DNA from: Flagellimonas eckloniae
GTDB taxonomy: Bacteria > Bacteroidota > Bacteroidia > Flavobacteriales > Flavobacteriaceae
Direction of reading: 5' to 3'
NCBI RefSeq assembly: GCF_001413955.1
Contig: NZ_LCTZ01000002.1
Coordinates: forward strand, 1,240,001 to 1,304,000
DNA: 64,000 bases
This document shows positions 55,669-63,125 of the stretch, piece by piece. Position 1 is the stretch's first letter. Each line of letters begins with the position of its first letter. Position numbers and translations under genes: made by a program. The notes beneath the pieces are model-generated. The model did no database searches, was not told the origin of the DNA, and saw only the letters and a list, made by a program, of their open reading frames with translations.

Positions 55669-56387
55669 GCTTTTTTAGCTCGTTCTAAATCTTCTGGAGT
55701 ATCAATTTCAATGCCAGTTACATGTGTTTCCACCATTTTTATTTTTTTCCCATACTCTAAAAATCGAATCGCCTCAATTTTTTCCTTTGCTTCCAATGGT
55801 AGCATTGGTAATCTTTGAAAATCAATCAAAGCCCTTTTTCTAAAGGCATAAATTCCTTTATGTTTATAATATGTTGCTTCAATAGTTTCATCCCTTGGAT
55901 AAGGAATTGGTGATCGTGAAAAATACAACGCAAAATCATTGGTATCGACTATTACCTTAACTGTGTTGGGATTGGAAATTTCTTCCCAATCCGAGATCGG
56001 TGTCATTAAGGATGCCAAGTCTATTTCTTTTTTGGAATCCGTTTTGAATACCTCAATTACTTTTTTTAAACTTTCCGAATCAATAAATGGCTCATCTCCT
56101 TGCACATTGATTACAATATCAACATCCATTTCCACTACGGCCTCTGCAATTCTATCACTCCCGCTTTCATGCTCCTCCTTACTCATAAGCACTTGACCAC
56201 CTACTTCTGAAATTGTATCAAAAATGATTTTGCTATCCGTTACAACATAGACTTCATCAAACAACCCGGTTTGTACTGCTGCCTCATAGGTACGCACAAT
56301 TACTGGCTTTCCTTCCAAATCTTGCATCAGTTTAGCTGGAAATCTTGAGGCTTGGTACCTTGCCGGTATCATGGAAATTATCTTCAC
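55659..56387 (-). CDS. kdsB: 3-deoxy-manno-octulosonate cytidylyltransferase
   Basis: This 242-residue enzyme activates Kdo (or 8-amino-Kdo) with CTP for lipopolysaccharide core synthesis. It begins at GTG 56387 with [20 protein letters not shown]. Further signatures are [32 protein letters not shown] and [12 protein letters not shown]. Length matches KdsB. The downstream overlap with the HAD and KdnB genes points to use of 8-amino-Kdo as substrate, as described in Shewanella. Confidence 0.94.
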   Translation of the reverse strand: MKIISMIPARYQASRFPAKLMQDLEGKPVIVRTYEAAVQTGLFDEVYVVTDSKIIFDTISEVGGQVLMSKEEHESGSDRIAEAVVEMDVDIVINVQGDEPFIDSESLKKVIEVFKTDSKKEIDLASLMTPISDWEEISNPNTVKVIVDTNDFALYFSRSPIPYPRDETIEATYYKHKGIYAFRKRALIDFQRLPMLPLEAKEKIEAIRFLEYGKKIKMVETHVTGIEIDTPEDLERAKKAWK

Positions 56388-56411
56388 TCGTATTCTTTAT
56401 ATTGATGAAAA

Positions 56412-56981
56412 TTACTTTTTCGGTCGCAACTTACGGTATATTATAAAAATAATCACCAAAATTAGTATCACTAGTACAATAGCTATTGACGGCGCCAAAA
56501 TTGAAGCCGTTGAAACTGCTACTGCAGTTCCCGTTTCTACTGTTGTTACCAATGGATTTGCAATCCCTCCTGTTGTGGCTGTAGAGGTTAATCTTCCCGC
56601 GGCATTGGCTCCTTTTATAGCAGTAGCCGTACCTCCTCCGGCAATAATTGCCAAAGACCAGGTAATCACCGGATCTAAGTTAGCAACTGTTGATACCATT
56701 ACAGCGGTACCTGCAATGGCGGCCAATGGGACAGATATGCCATCAAGTGCATTATCTAACCAAGGAATAAAATAGGCAAAGATCTCTACAAATGTGGCAA
56801 CACCAAGAGTAATCACTGCAGCCATACTACCGATCCATTCCCAACTTTCATTTAACTCCCAAATACCTAAATAAGCGGCTAAACTAAGGGCAAAAAGTGG
56901 TAAGAACACTCTAAAGCCGACCGAAGCCGCTAAGCCTATGCCTAAAAATATACTTATAATCGTATCTGGTGACATTTCCAT
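56412..56981 (-). CDS. DUF4126-family membrane protein
   Basis: This 189-residue protein has four or five hydrophobic helices with small residues (IFLGIGLAASVGFRVFLPL, SLAIIAGGGTATAIKGAN) and ends in a basic tail (IIYRKLRPKK). The start ASVGFRVFLPLFALSLAA and the middle AGGGTATAIKGANAAGRL match DUF4126. Function unknown. It lies 24 bases upstream of kdsB on the same strand and about 25 bases downstream of the helicase gene, so the run of minus-strand genes may be cotranscribed. Confidence 0.85.
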   Translation of the reverse strand: MEMSPDTIISIFLGIGLAASVGFRVFLPLFALSLAAYLGIWELNESWEWIGSMAAVITLGVATFVEIFAYFIPWLDNALDGISVPLAAIAGTAVMVSTVANLDPVITWSLAIIAGGGTATAIKGANAAGRLTSTATTGGIANPLVTTVETGTAVAVSTASILAPSIAIVLVILILVIIFIIYRKLRPKK

Positions 56982-57005
56982 GGTTCGGACTAAAATAGGA
57001 TATTC

Positions 57006-58439
57006 TTAGTCAAGAAAAAAATCGTCCTTAAAACCTATTAAAAATAGTTTTTGCTTTGCACGTGTAACAGCTGTATATAACCATCTTAGATAATCCTTAT
57101 CCACTCCATTGGGCAAATAAGGTTGCTCCACGAATACGTTTTCCCATTGTCCCCCTTGAGATTTATGACAGGTAATCGCATAAGAGAATTTTACTTGGAG
57201 TGCATTAAAAAACTTGTTGTTTTTTACGCCTAAAAACTTTTTGTACTTAGATTTTTCATGCCCGTAGTCCTTTAAAACCTCTTGATACAATCTATTCCCC
57301 TCTTCATACGAAAGTGAGGGTGTCTCCGCATTTATGGTGTCCAACAAAAGAACTGTTTCAAACGGTCTTTGATTAGGGTAATCAACCATTTTAACCTTTA
57401 CCTCTGCAAATGAAAACCCATACAGCTCTTTGATAGAGAACAATTCCAATATTTCAATGATGTCGCCATTGGCAATAAAACCAGCTTCAGAATTGGGTCG
57501 TAGCCAAAAGTAATTGTTCTTTACCACCATCATATAATCACCTACGGCCAGCTCATTGTCTAAAAAAAGAATTCGTTCCCTAATGTTTTTATTGTAGAGA
57601 TTTGCCCGTTTATTGGAACGCACAATAATTGCCGTTTCCTCTTTTCCATTTTGACTGTATGATGAATCAATGGCTTCTTGTATTTCACTTCCATCGATTA
57701 GCCTCGTAATGTCCTTGAAAGTTGATACTTCAAACTTAAATTCATCAAAAAAATGCGATTGTAGTTGCTCTCTTAAATTGGTAGCATTGTATAAAATTCC
57801 TGAATCGCTTGTTTGGCGCATTACTTCATCCAACTCCAAACACGCTACTTCTTTATTGTAGTTCAATGAAAGGCGTTGCTCTTCCAAGGCAGGACTTAAA
57901 TCTAATTTTACTGGTGGTAATTGTGCCGTATCGCCTATTAAAAGTAATTTACAATTGTGCCCTGAATAGACATAGAACATTAAGTCATCCAATAATGAAC
58001 CATTCTCAAAAAGTTTGGAATCTGCCGGTATATCAGGAATCATTGAAGCTTCATCGACAATAAAAAGGGTGTTCCTATGTTTATTTGGAGCCAACACAAA
58101 TTGAATACCCCCTCCCGTCTGCTTTTTAGGAAAATATATTTTTTTATGAATGGTAAATGCCTTGTTCCCTGAATAAACTGACATAACTTTTGCGGCCCTA
58201 CCTGTAGGAGCCATTAGCACAGCACTCATTTTGACTTTCCAAAGGCTACTTACAATGGTTCCAACAATTGTTGTTTTACCAGTACCTGCGAATCCTTTTA
58301 AGAGGAAAACTTCTTCCTGTTTTCCATTCAAAATAAAATCCGAAAGCTTTTCCATGGCCAAACCCTGTTTAATGGTTGGGTCATGTGGAAATTTTTCAGT
58401 TAAAATTGTTAAAAATCCAGATGGCGTAGGGTCATTCAT
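57006..58439 (-). CDS. RecD-like ATP-dependent DNA helicase
   Basis: This 477-residue superfamily 1B helicase has Walker A KGFAGTGKTT (Lys55) and motif II LFIVDEASM, with LLIGDTAQLPPV, and later motifs YAITCHKSQGGQWENV and RWLYTAVTRAKQKL. It lacks the long N-terminal domain of RecD2 and is of the short AAA_30/UvrD-C type common in Bacteroidota. It should unwind DNA 5'-3' by analogy with RecD. No RecB or RecC partner is adjacent. The start ATG lies 107 bases from the start of the divergent gene at 58547. Confidence 0.92.
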   Translation of the reverse strand: MNDPTPSGFLTILTEKFPHDPTIKQGLAMEKLSDFILNGKQEEVFLLKGFAGTGKTTIVGTIVSSLWKVKMSAVLMAPTGRAAKVMSVYSGNKAFTIHKKIYFPKKQTGGGIQFVLAPNKHRNTLFIVDEASMIPDIPADSKLFENGSLLDDLMFYVYSGHNCKLLLIGDTAQLPPVKLDLSPALEEQRLSLNYNKEVACLELDEVMRQTSDSGILYNATNLREQLQSHFFDEFKFEVSTFKDITRLIDGSEIQEAIDSSYSQNGKEETAIIVRSNKRANLYNKNIRERILFLDNELAVGDYMMVVKNNYFWLRPNSEAGFIANGDIIEILELFSIKELYGFSFAEVKVKMVDYPNQRPFETVLLLDTINAETPSLSYEEGNRLYQEVLKDYGHEKSKYKKFLGVKNNKFFNALQVKFSYAITCHKSQGGQWENVFVEQPYLPNGVDKDYLRWLYTAVTRAKQKLFLIGFKDDFFLD

Positions 58440-58546
58440 GAGCTTCTAAAGATAGCATGGTTTTTTAAAGCAAAAAGTTTCGTGATTAAAAAAAAATTGT
58501 AGATTTGTCAGTAACCGCTAAATTAATTCAGAAAGACAATATTAGT

Positions 58547-59281
58547 ATGTTAAACTTAATCCTTATCGTTTTAGTTATATGCCTATTGACCTTGGGCCTT
58601 GTATTCTTAATTGATAGATTTTTACCGCAAAAAGTAAAACCAGTTCTTATCATAGTTTTTGGACTTTTAAGTATTTTCTTGGGTTATAAAATTTATCAAT
58701 CCATTAATGCTCCTATCGAATTTAATAAAGTTCGCAAGGAAAGATTTTCACAAGTAATCGCGAAGCTTAAAGATATTAGAGACTCTCAAGAAGCTTATAA
58801 AACCGTAAATGGTAGGTTCGCAAAAGACTTTAACAGTTTGATTAAATTTGTTGATACAGGAAGTTACACTATTACCCAACAACGGGATTCTTCTTTCATG
58901 AGATTTGACAAGGTGTATCAAATTGAACTTCAAAAAGATACCGTCATCATCGATACTCTAGGATTTGAAAAAGTAAGAGATTCTATTTTTAAAGGTGATG
59001 ACCGTTATAAAACCATGATGGAAGTTCCCTATGCCCAAGGAGGTGAGAAATTTGAGATGAAGGCCGATATTATTGATAAACAAGGCTACAAAGCACCTGT
59101 GTTTGAAGCTAAAATAAAGAAGAATGTTGTTCTTTATGATCAGCCGGCCGATTTATTGGCAAGAGAAAATGCACATCAAAGTGTTGAAGAAGTTAATGGC
59201 ACAGAGATTAAAGTTGGCTCACTTACCGATGTAAGTACAAATGGTAACTGGCCTCCCATCTATGACAGAAAAAGCAACTAA
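58547..59281 (+). CDS. Membrane protein of unknown function upstream of DUF3822/rsmD
   Basis: 244 residues from ATG 58547; an in-frame TTG at 58505 gives no better start. Two hydrophobic helices at about 2-23 and 27-47 form a hairpin, then a long soluble part follows. It starts with a coiled-coil-like stretch (VRKERFSQVIAKLKDIRDSQ) that includes KTVNGRFAKDFNSLIKFVD. That segment is oddly like the helix after a pseudopilin N-terminus, but there is no prepilin site. I do not recognise a family. It overlaps the next gene by 20 bases, which suggests a conserved operon with DUF3822 and rsmD. Confidence 0.8.
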   Translation: MLNLILIVLVICLLTLGLVFLIDRFLPQKVKPVLIIVFGLLSIFLGYKIYQSINAPIEFNKVRKERFSQVIAKLKDIRDSQEAYKTVNGRFAKDFNSLIKFVDTGSYTITQQRDSSFMRFDKVYQIELQKDTVIIDTLGFEKVRDSIFKGDDRYKTMMEVPYAQGGEKFEMKADIIDKQGYKAPVFEAKIKKNVVLYDQPADLLARENAHQSVEEVNGTEIKVGSLTDVSTNGNWPPIYDRKSN

Positions 59282-60095
59282 TATAACGAAGTCCAATCCA
59301 GAAAGTGATTTCAAAAAATTGTCCATTCAAGTTGGCTTGAATGGACTTTCTTTTTGTGTACTCGATACTATTTCCAATAAAATTCTGGCTTTTGAAAAAA
59401 TAACTTTCAAAACTTCATCAACACCCTATCTGGTATTGAAAGAGCTGAAAGCCGTTCTCAATGAAAAGAGCATAACAGGCACAAATTTTTCAGAAGTTGT
59501 TGTTATTCACAAGAACAACTTGTTCAGTTTGGTTCCCAAAACACTTTTTAGTGAAAAAGAACTACCCAACTATCTTAAGTTCAATTCAAAAATAATGGCT
59601 AACGACCATATCGTTTTTGATGAGATATCGAACCATGATATTGTAAATGTCTACATTCCATTCACTAATGTGAACAATTACATCTTTGATCTCTTTGGTG
59701 AATTTGTTTTCAAACATAGTGGTACGGTATTGGCCACAACCCTATTGAATCAAAATAGAAATTCCGGAGAGCCCGTATGCTATGTTCAAGTTTCTGAAAA
59801 AGAAATGGAGATTGTGATCGTCTCAGAAAAAAAATTACTCTTCTACAATTATTTTGAATTCAAGACAAGTGAAGATTTTCTTTACTATTTGTTGTTCAGC
59901 ATGGAACAGTTACAGCTAAATCTTGAAAATGTACAATTAAAACTTTTTGGACTTGTAGAAGAAGGAGATCCAATTTATGAGTTATGCTATAAATACATTA
60001 AAAATGTCTCCGTTTTTATGCCTTCCAATTCTACTTTTCCACTGGAACAACTACAAGGAAAAGAAATTGATTTTACGGTGTTAAACTCCCTGTAA
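59262..60095 (+). CDS. DUF3822-family protein
   Basis: 277 residues from ATG 59262, inside the end of the upstream gene. The protein has an actin-like-fold feel: SIQVGLNGLSFCVLD near the start, VVIHKNNLFSLVPKTLFSE, then a second half with VCYVQVSEKEMEIVIV. These are signatures of DUF3822, a Bacteroidota family that usually lies directly before rsmD. Its role is unknown. The stop overlaps the rsmD start by one base. Confidence 0.85.
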   Translation: MTEKATNITKSNPESDFKKLSIQVGLNGLSFCVLDTISNKILAFEKITFKTSSTPYLVLKELKAVLNEKSITGTNFSEVVVIHKNNLFSLVPKTLFSEKELPNYLKFNSKIMANDHIVFDEISNHDIVNVYIPFTNVNNYIFDLFGEFVFKHSGTVLATTLLNQNRNSGEPVCYVQVSEKEMEIVIVSEKKLLFYNYFEFKTSEDFLYYLLFSMEQLQLNLENVQLKLFGLVEEGDPIYELCYKYIKNVSVFMPSNSTFPLEQLQGKEIDFTVLNSL

Positions 60096-60631
60096 TGCGC
60101 ATAATCTCTGGAAGGTATAAGGGCAAAAGACTTACTGCACCAAAAAAACTCCCTGTGCGGCCCACAACGGATATTGCCAAAGAAGGGCTTTTTAACATCT
60201 TGAACAACCGATTTTATTTTGATGAGCTTAGAATATTGGATCTCTTTTCCGGTACCGGAAATATAAGTTTCGAATTTGCATCAAGAGGAGCCCAAGGTAT
60301 CATTGTCGTTGATAGCTTTTACGGTTGTATCCAATATATCCTAAAAACCGCCAAAGAGCTTGACTTTCCAATTTCAGGGATTAAATCTGATGTTTTCAAG
60401 TTTTTGGAAAGAACCAAGGAAAAAGGGAATGTTATTTTTGCCGACCCTCCGTACAGTTTTAAAGACGACCAATTTTCTAAAATTGCTGATTTGGTTTTTG
60501 AAAAGGAACTGTTATTGGAAAACGGAGTTTTAATTATAGAACATTCCAATCAAACAGAACTATCCAACCATCCAAACTTCACAGAAAGTAGAAAATATGG
60601 TGGAAGCGTGTTTAGTTTTTTTGAGAAATAA
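60095..60631 (+). CDS. rsmD: 16S rRNA (guanine966-N2)-methyltransferase
   Basis: This 178-residue methyltransferase starts MRIISGRYKGKRL. It has PTTDIAKEGLFNIL, the SAM-binding LRILDLFSGTGNISFE, and the catalytic ADPPYSF. It methylates G966 of 16S rRNA during 30S assembly. ATG 60095 overlaps the stop of DUF3822. The stop is immediately followed by the 3' end of rnpB on the other strand. Confidence 0.95.
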   Translation: MRIISGRYKGKRLTAPKKLPVRPTTDIAKEGLFNILNNRFYFDELRILDLFSGTGNISFEFASRGAQGIIVVDSFYGCIQYILKTAKELDFPISGIKSDVFKFLERTKEKGNVIFADPPYSFKDDQFSKIADLVFEKELLLENGVLIIEHSNQTELSNHPNFTESRKYGGSVFSFFEK

Positions 60632-60931
60632 AAAAAGCAGGCCATAAGCCGGATTCTGTCTGGCCCTATCATTTATCTAGACTTTCAGTTACCCAAAAGT
60701 TCCAACCGCCTACCCTCCAATTTGGGCGTGCAGCCCTCAAACATTGGTTTACATGACGTTTCACCGCATAGAGTTTACCTGATTTCACTACAGCCTAACT
60801 GTACTTGCTTTCTGTTGCACTGGTCCTCACCTTTCGGCGGACGGGCGTTACCCGCTATGCTGCACTTTGGTGTCCGGACTTTCCTCTTCAATTCCAATTA
60901 ATTGAAATTGCAGCGATAAGGCGGCCTGCTA
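60632..60931 (-). ncRNA. rnpB: RNase P RNA, class A
   Basis: On the minus strand, the 5' end AGCAGGCC pairs with the 3' end GGCCTGCT to form P1, followed by a T run. Conserved core elements are GAGGAAAGTCCGGAC near the 5' end, GGTAACGCCCG, GCCGAAAGGTGAGGACCAGTG and the 3' AGACAGAATCCGGCTTA. Length is about 300 bases. With RNase P protein it processes tRNA 5' ends. The ends are accurate to a few bases. The stretch 60932-61040 before dnaX holds no further gene. Confidence 0.93.
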
Positions 60932-61040
60932 TCAGCAAAGGTAAAGCAATTGTTAATAAAAAATGGCTTACTACACAAAGGATAAGCGGCTTTGCCCGTT
61001 CCTATTTTTATATTTGTAGTAATGCAAATTTTTTCCTGAT

Positions 61041-62771
61041 TTGGAACCCTTCGTAGTATCAGCTAGAAAATATCGCCCCCAGACATTTAAAGATGTTGTG
61101 GGCCAGCAGGCCATTACCAATACGTTGCAAAATGCTATTGACAATGATCACTTGGCTCAAGCACTTTTGTTTTGTGGTCCTAGAGGCGTGGGTAAAACAA
61201 CCTGCGCCAGAATTTTGGCAAAAAAAATAAACGAAGATGGCACAGAACAGGAAGATGAAGATTTTGCATTTAATATTTTTGAGTTGGATGCGGCTTCCAA
61301 TAATTCTGTGGATGATATTAGAAGCCTTATAGACCAAGTTCGTATTCCTCCCCAAGTTGGAAAATATAAGGTGTACATTATAGATGAGGTACACATGCTC
61401 TCCCAATCTGCCTTTAATGCTTTTTTAAAGACCTTGGAAGAACCACCCAAACATGCTATTTTCATTCTTGCTACTACGGAGAAGCATAAAATAATCCCAA
61501 CCATTCTTTCACGATGTCAAATTTTTGATTTTAAACGAATTACGGTCAAGGATGCTGCGGAATATTTAAAACATATTGCAAGGCAACAAGGTGTGGAGGC
61601 TGAAGAAAGTGCTTTACATATTATTGCACAAAAAGCTGATGGGGCCATGCGAGATGCACTCTCCATTTTTGATAGAGTTGTTAGTTTTTCAGGAAAACAA
61701 TTGACCAGAAAAGCGGTTACCGAAAATCTGAATGTTCTGGATTATGATACATATTTTACAACTACAGATTTAATTCTTGAAAACAATATCCCCAATTTGT
61801 TGGTCCTTTTCAATGAAACGCTGTCCCTTGGTTTTGATGGACATCATTTTATTTCTGGTTTAGCATCTCATTTTAGAGATTTAATGGTGTGCCAACATCA
61901 AGAAACTATCGCCCTACTTGAAGTAGGAGACGATGTGAAACAGCAGTACAAGCAACAGGCGGAAAGAGCACAAAAAGAGTTTTTGTTACAGGCTCTAGAA
62001 ATAGCCAACGATTGTGACCTAAAGTATAAAACGAGCAGAAATCAGCGCTTGCTCGTAGAACTTACCTTAATGAAATTAGCCTCTATCACTTTTGATGGAG
62101 AAAAAAAAAAGCTTGATTTCATAATTCCCGCCTCTTTTTTCACAAAAAAAATAACAGGCAATAAAACTGCAGTATCGGATAACCTTACCAATATAAAACA
62201 AGAAGAAGTCCCTGCGATTCCAGACACACAGGCTGTAGAAGAAGCTCCTCAAGTGTCCGAACCAGTTGAGCAGCCAATACCTATCAAAAAAATTAAACTT
62301 AAAACTCCTGAAAATAGAGTTTCTGGACTTTCACTTTCCAGTATTAAGGCGAAGAAAGCCCATGAAAATGTAAAATCACCTCCTGTTGCTCATGAAGAAC
62401 TACCTAAAGAAGCATTTACCGAAGCGGAGATGCAAGAATATTGGACCGAATTTGTGCAACACTTAGAAGACAAGGGTAGAAAAATCTTGGCAAGTAATCT
62501 ACAGACGGATATTCCAAAATTGAAAAATGAAAACACCATTTGGATTGAACTCCCAAATGATACCATGAAAAAAGAAGTGGAGCGGGAACAAAGTTTAATG
62601 TTGGACCATTTAAAACAGAAGCTAAATAATTATTCCCTTTCGCTGCATATTACTGTCAATGAAATTGTTGCCAAAAAATTTGCATTTACTCCTGAAGAAA
62701 AGTATCAAAAATTAAAAGAGAAAAATCCAGCTATTGATCTTCTACGGAAAGAATTTGATTTAGACTTTTGA
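61041..62771 (+). CDS. dnaX: DNA polymerase III subunit gamma/tau
   Basis: This 576-residue protein starts at TTG 61041 (MEPFVVSARKYRPQTFKDVVGQ); no usable ATG lies upstream. It is the clamp-loader ATPase: Walker A GPRGVGKTT (Lys52), DEVHMLSQSAFNAFLKTLEEPP, and the SRC sensor in LSRCQIFDFKR. The four-cysteine zinc module of E. coli DnaX is missing; a short acidic loop (EDGTEQEDEDFAFN) stands in its place. Domain III ends near residue 350. The rest is a Glu/Pro-rich linker and tau-type C-terminal region. An A10 run at 62101-62110 (codons 353-357) can produce a truncated gamma form. The last 12 bases overlap the convergent TMEM220 gene. Confidence 0.95.
   Translation: MEPFVVSARKYRPQTFKDVVGQQAITNTLQNAIDNDHLAQALLFCGPRGVGKTTCARILAKKINEDGTEQEDEDFAFNIFELDAASNNSVDDIRSLIDQVRIPPQVGKYKVYIIDEVHMLSQSAFNAFLKTLEEPPKHAIFILATTEKHKIIPTILSRCQIFDFKRITVKDAAEYLKHIARQQGVEAEESALHIIAQKADGAMRDALSIFDRVVSFSGKQLTRKAVTENLNVLDYDTYFTTTDLILENNIPNLLVLFNETLSLGFDGHHFISGLASHFRDLMVCQHQETIALLEVGDDVKQQYKQQAERAQKEFLLQALEIANDCDLKYKTSRNQRLLVELTLMKLASITFDGEKKKLDFIIPASFFTKKITGNKTAVSDNLTNIKQEEVPAIPDTQAVEEAPQVSEPVEQPIPIKKIKLKTPENRVSGLSLSSIKAKKAHENVKSPPVAHEELPKEAFTEAEMQEYWTEFVQHLEDKGRKILASNLQTDIPKLKNENTIWIELPNDTMKKEVEREQSLMLDHLKQKLNNYSLSLHITVNEIVAKKFAFTPEEKYQKLKEKNPAIDLLRKEFDLDF
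62101..62110 (+). promoter_or_regulatory. A10 slippery tract in dnaX, probable gamma-form frameshift site
   Basis: Ten consecutive A follow GGAG and precede GCTTGA. With one extra A (or a -1 ribosomal shift) the frame reads GCT TGA and stops at once. With one A fewer it reads AGC TTG ATT TCA TAA and stops after four codons. The site is exactly at the end of clamp-loader domain III. Thermus dnaX uses an A9 run and E. coli an A6 site for the same purpose. Confidence 0.6.
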
Positions 62772-63119
62772 TTTTCTTTTCAATAACAACCTTAATGCAT
62801 ATACCAGCATTACACATGCAACAATGGCAAGACCCAATGCTTCTCTTCCTCTCTCTATATTTACAATATCGCCTTCTCCAATGGTTACTCCTTCAAATTT
62901 TTCAGGCCAAGTTTGAAAAGCCATAAAACCATAGAAAAGTAACAGTACAAAAACCCATAAAAACTTTAATCTATCTACAGCGAACAAAATTGAAATAAAC
63001 GCTGCAACTCCATAATACACATACCATTTTAATGCATCTGGGTCATTATATTGGACTATTGCAGCATATACAAAAAGGGCTGCAAACACAATTCCGAAAA
63101 TTTTAAAAAACAGTTTCAT
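62760..63119 (-). CDS. TMEM220-family small membrane protein
   Basis: This 119-residue protein has three or four transmembrane helices. The motif IVQYNDPDALKWYVYYGVAA near residues 22-41 is the hallmark of the TMEM220 (transmembrane family 220) group. The C-terminus is basic (LLLKRKSKV). Function unknown. It lies six bases downstream of the alkaline-phosphatase-superfamily gene on the same strand, so the two are probably cotranscribed, and it overlaps the 3' end of dnaX by 12 bases. Confidence 0.88.
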   Translation of the reverse strand: MKLFFKIFGIVFAALFVYAAIVQYNDPDALKWYVYYGVAAFISILFAVDRLKFLWVFVLLLFYGFMAFQTWPEKFEGVTIGEGDIVNIERGREALGLAIVACVMLVYALRLLLKRKSKV

Positions 63120-63125
63120 AATGGG

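Noticed and set aside
56371..56775. Plus-strand frame opposite the DUF4126 gene
   Set aside because: Low-complexity Ala/Val/Thr shadow of the membrane-protein frame.
60805..61056. Plus-strand open frame across the region before dnaX
   Set aside because: It is antisense to rnpB and driven by RNase P RNA sequence; it has no protein features.
62094..62160. dnaX as a frameshifted pseudogene because of the A10 run
   Set aside because: The given sequence keeps a single open frame through the run to the end, with sensible tau-like sequence on both sides.
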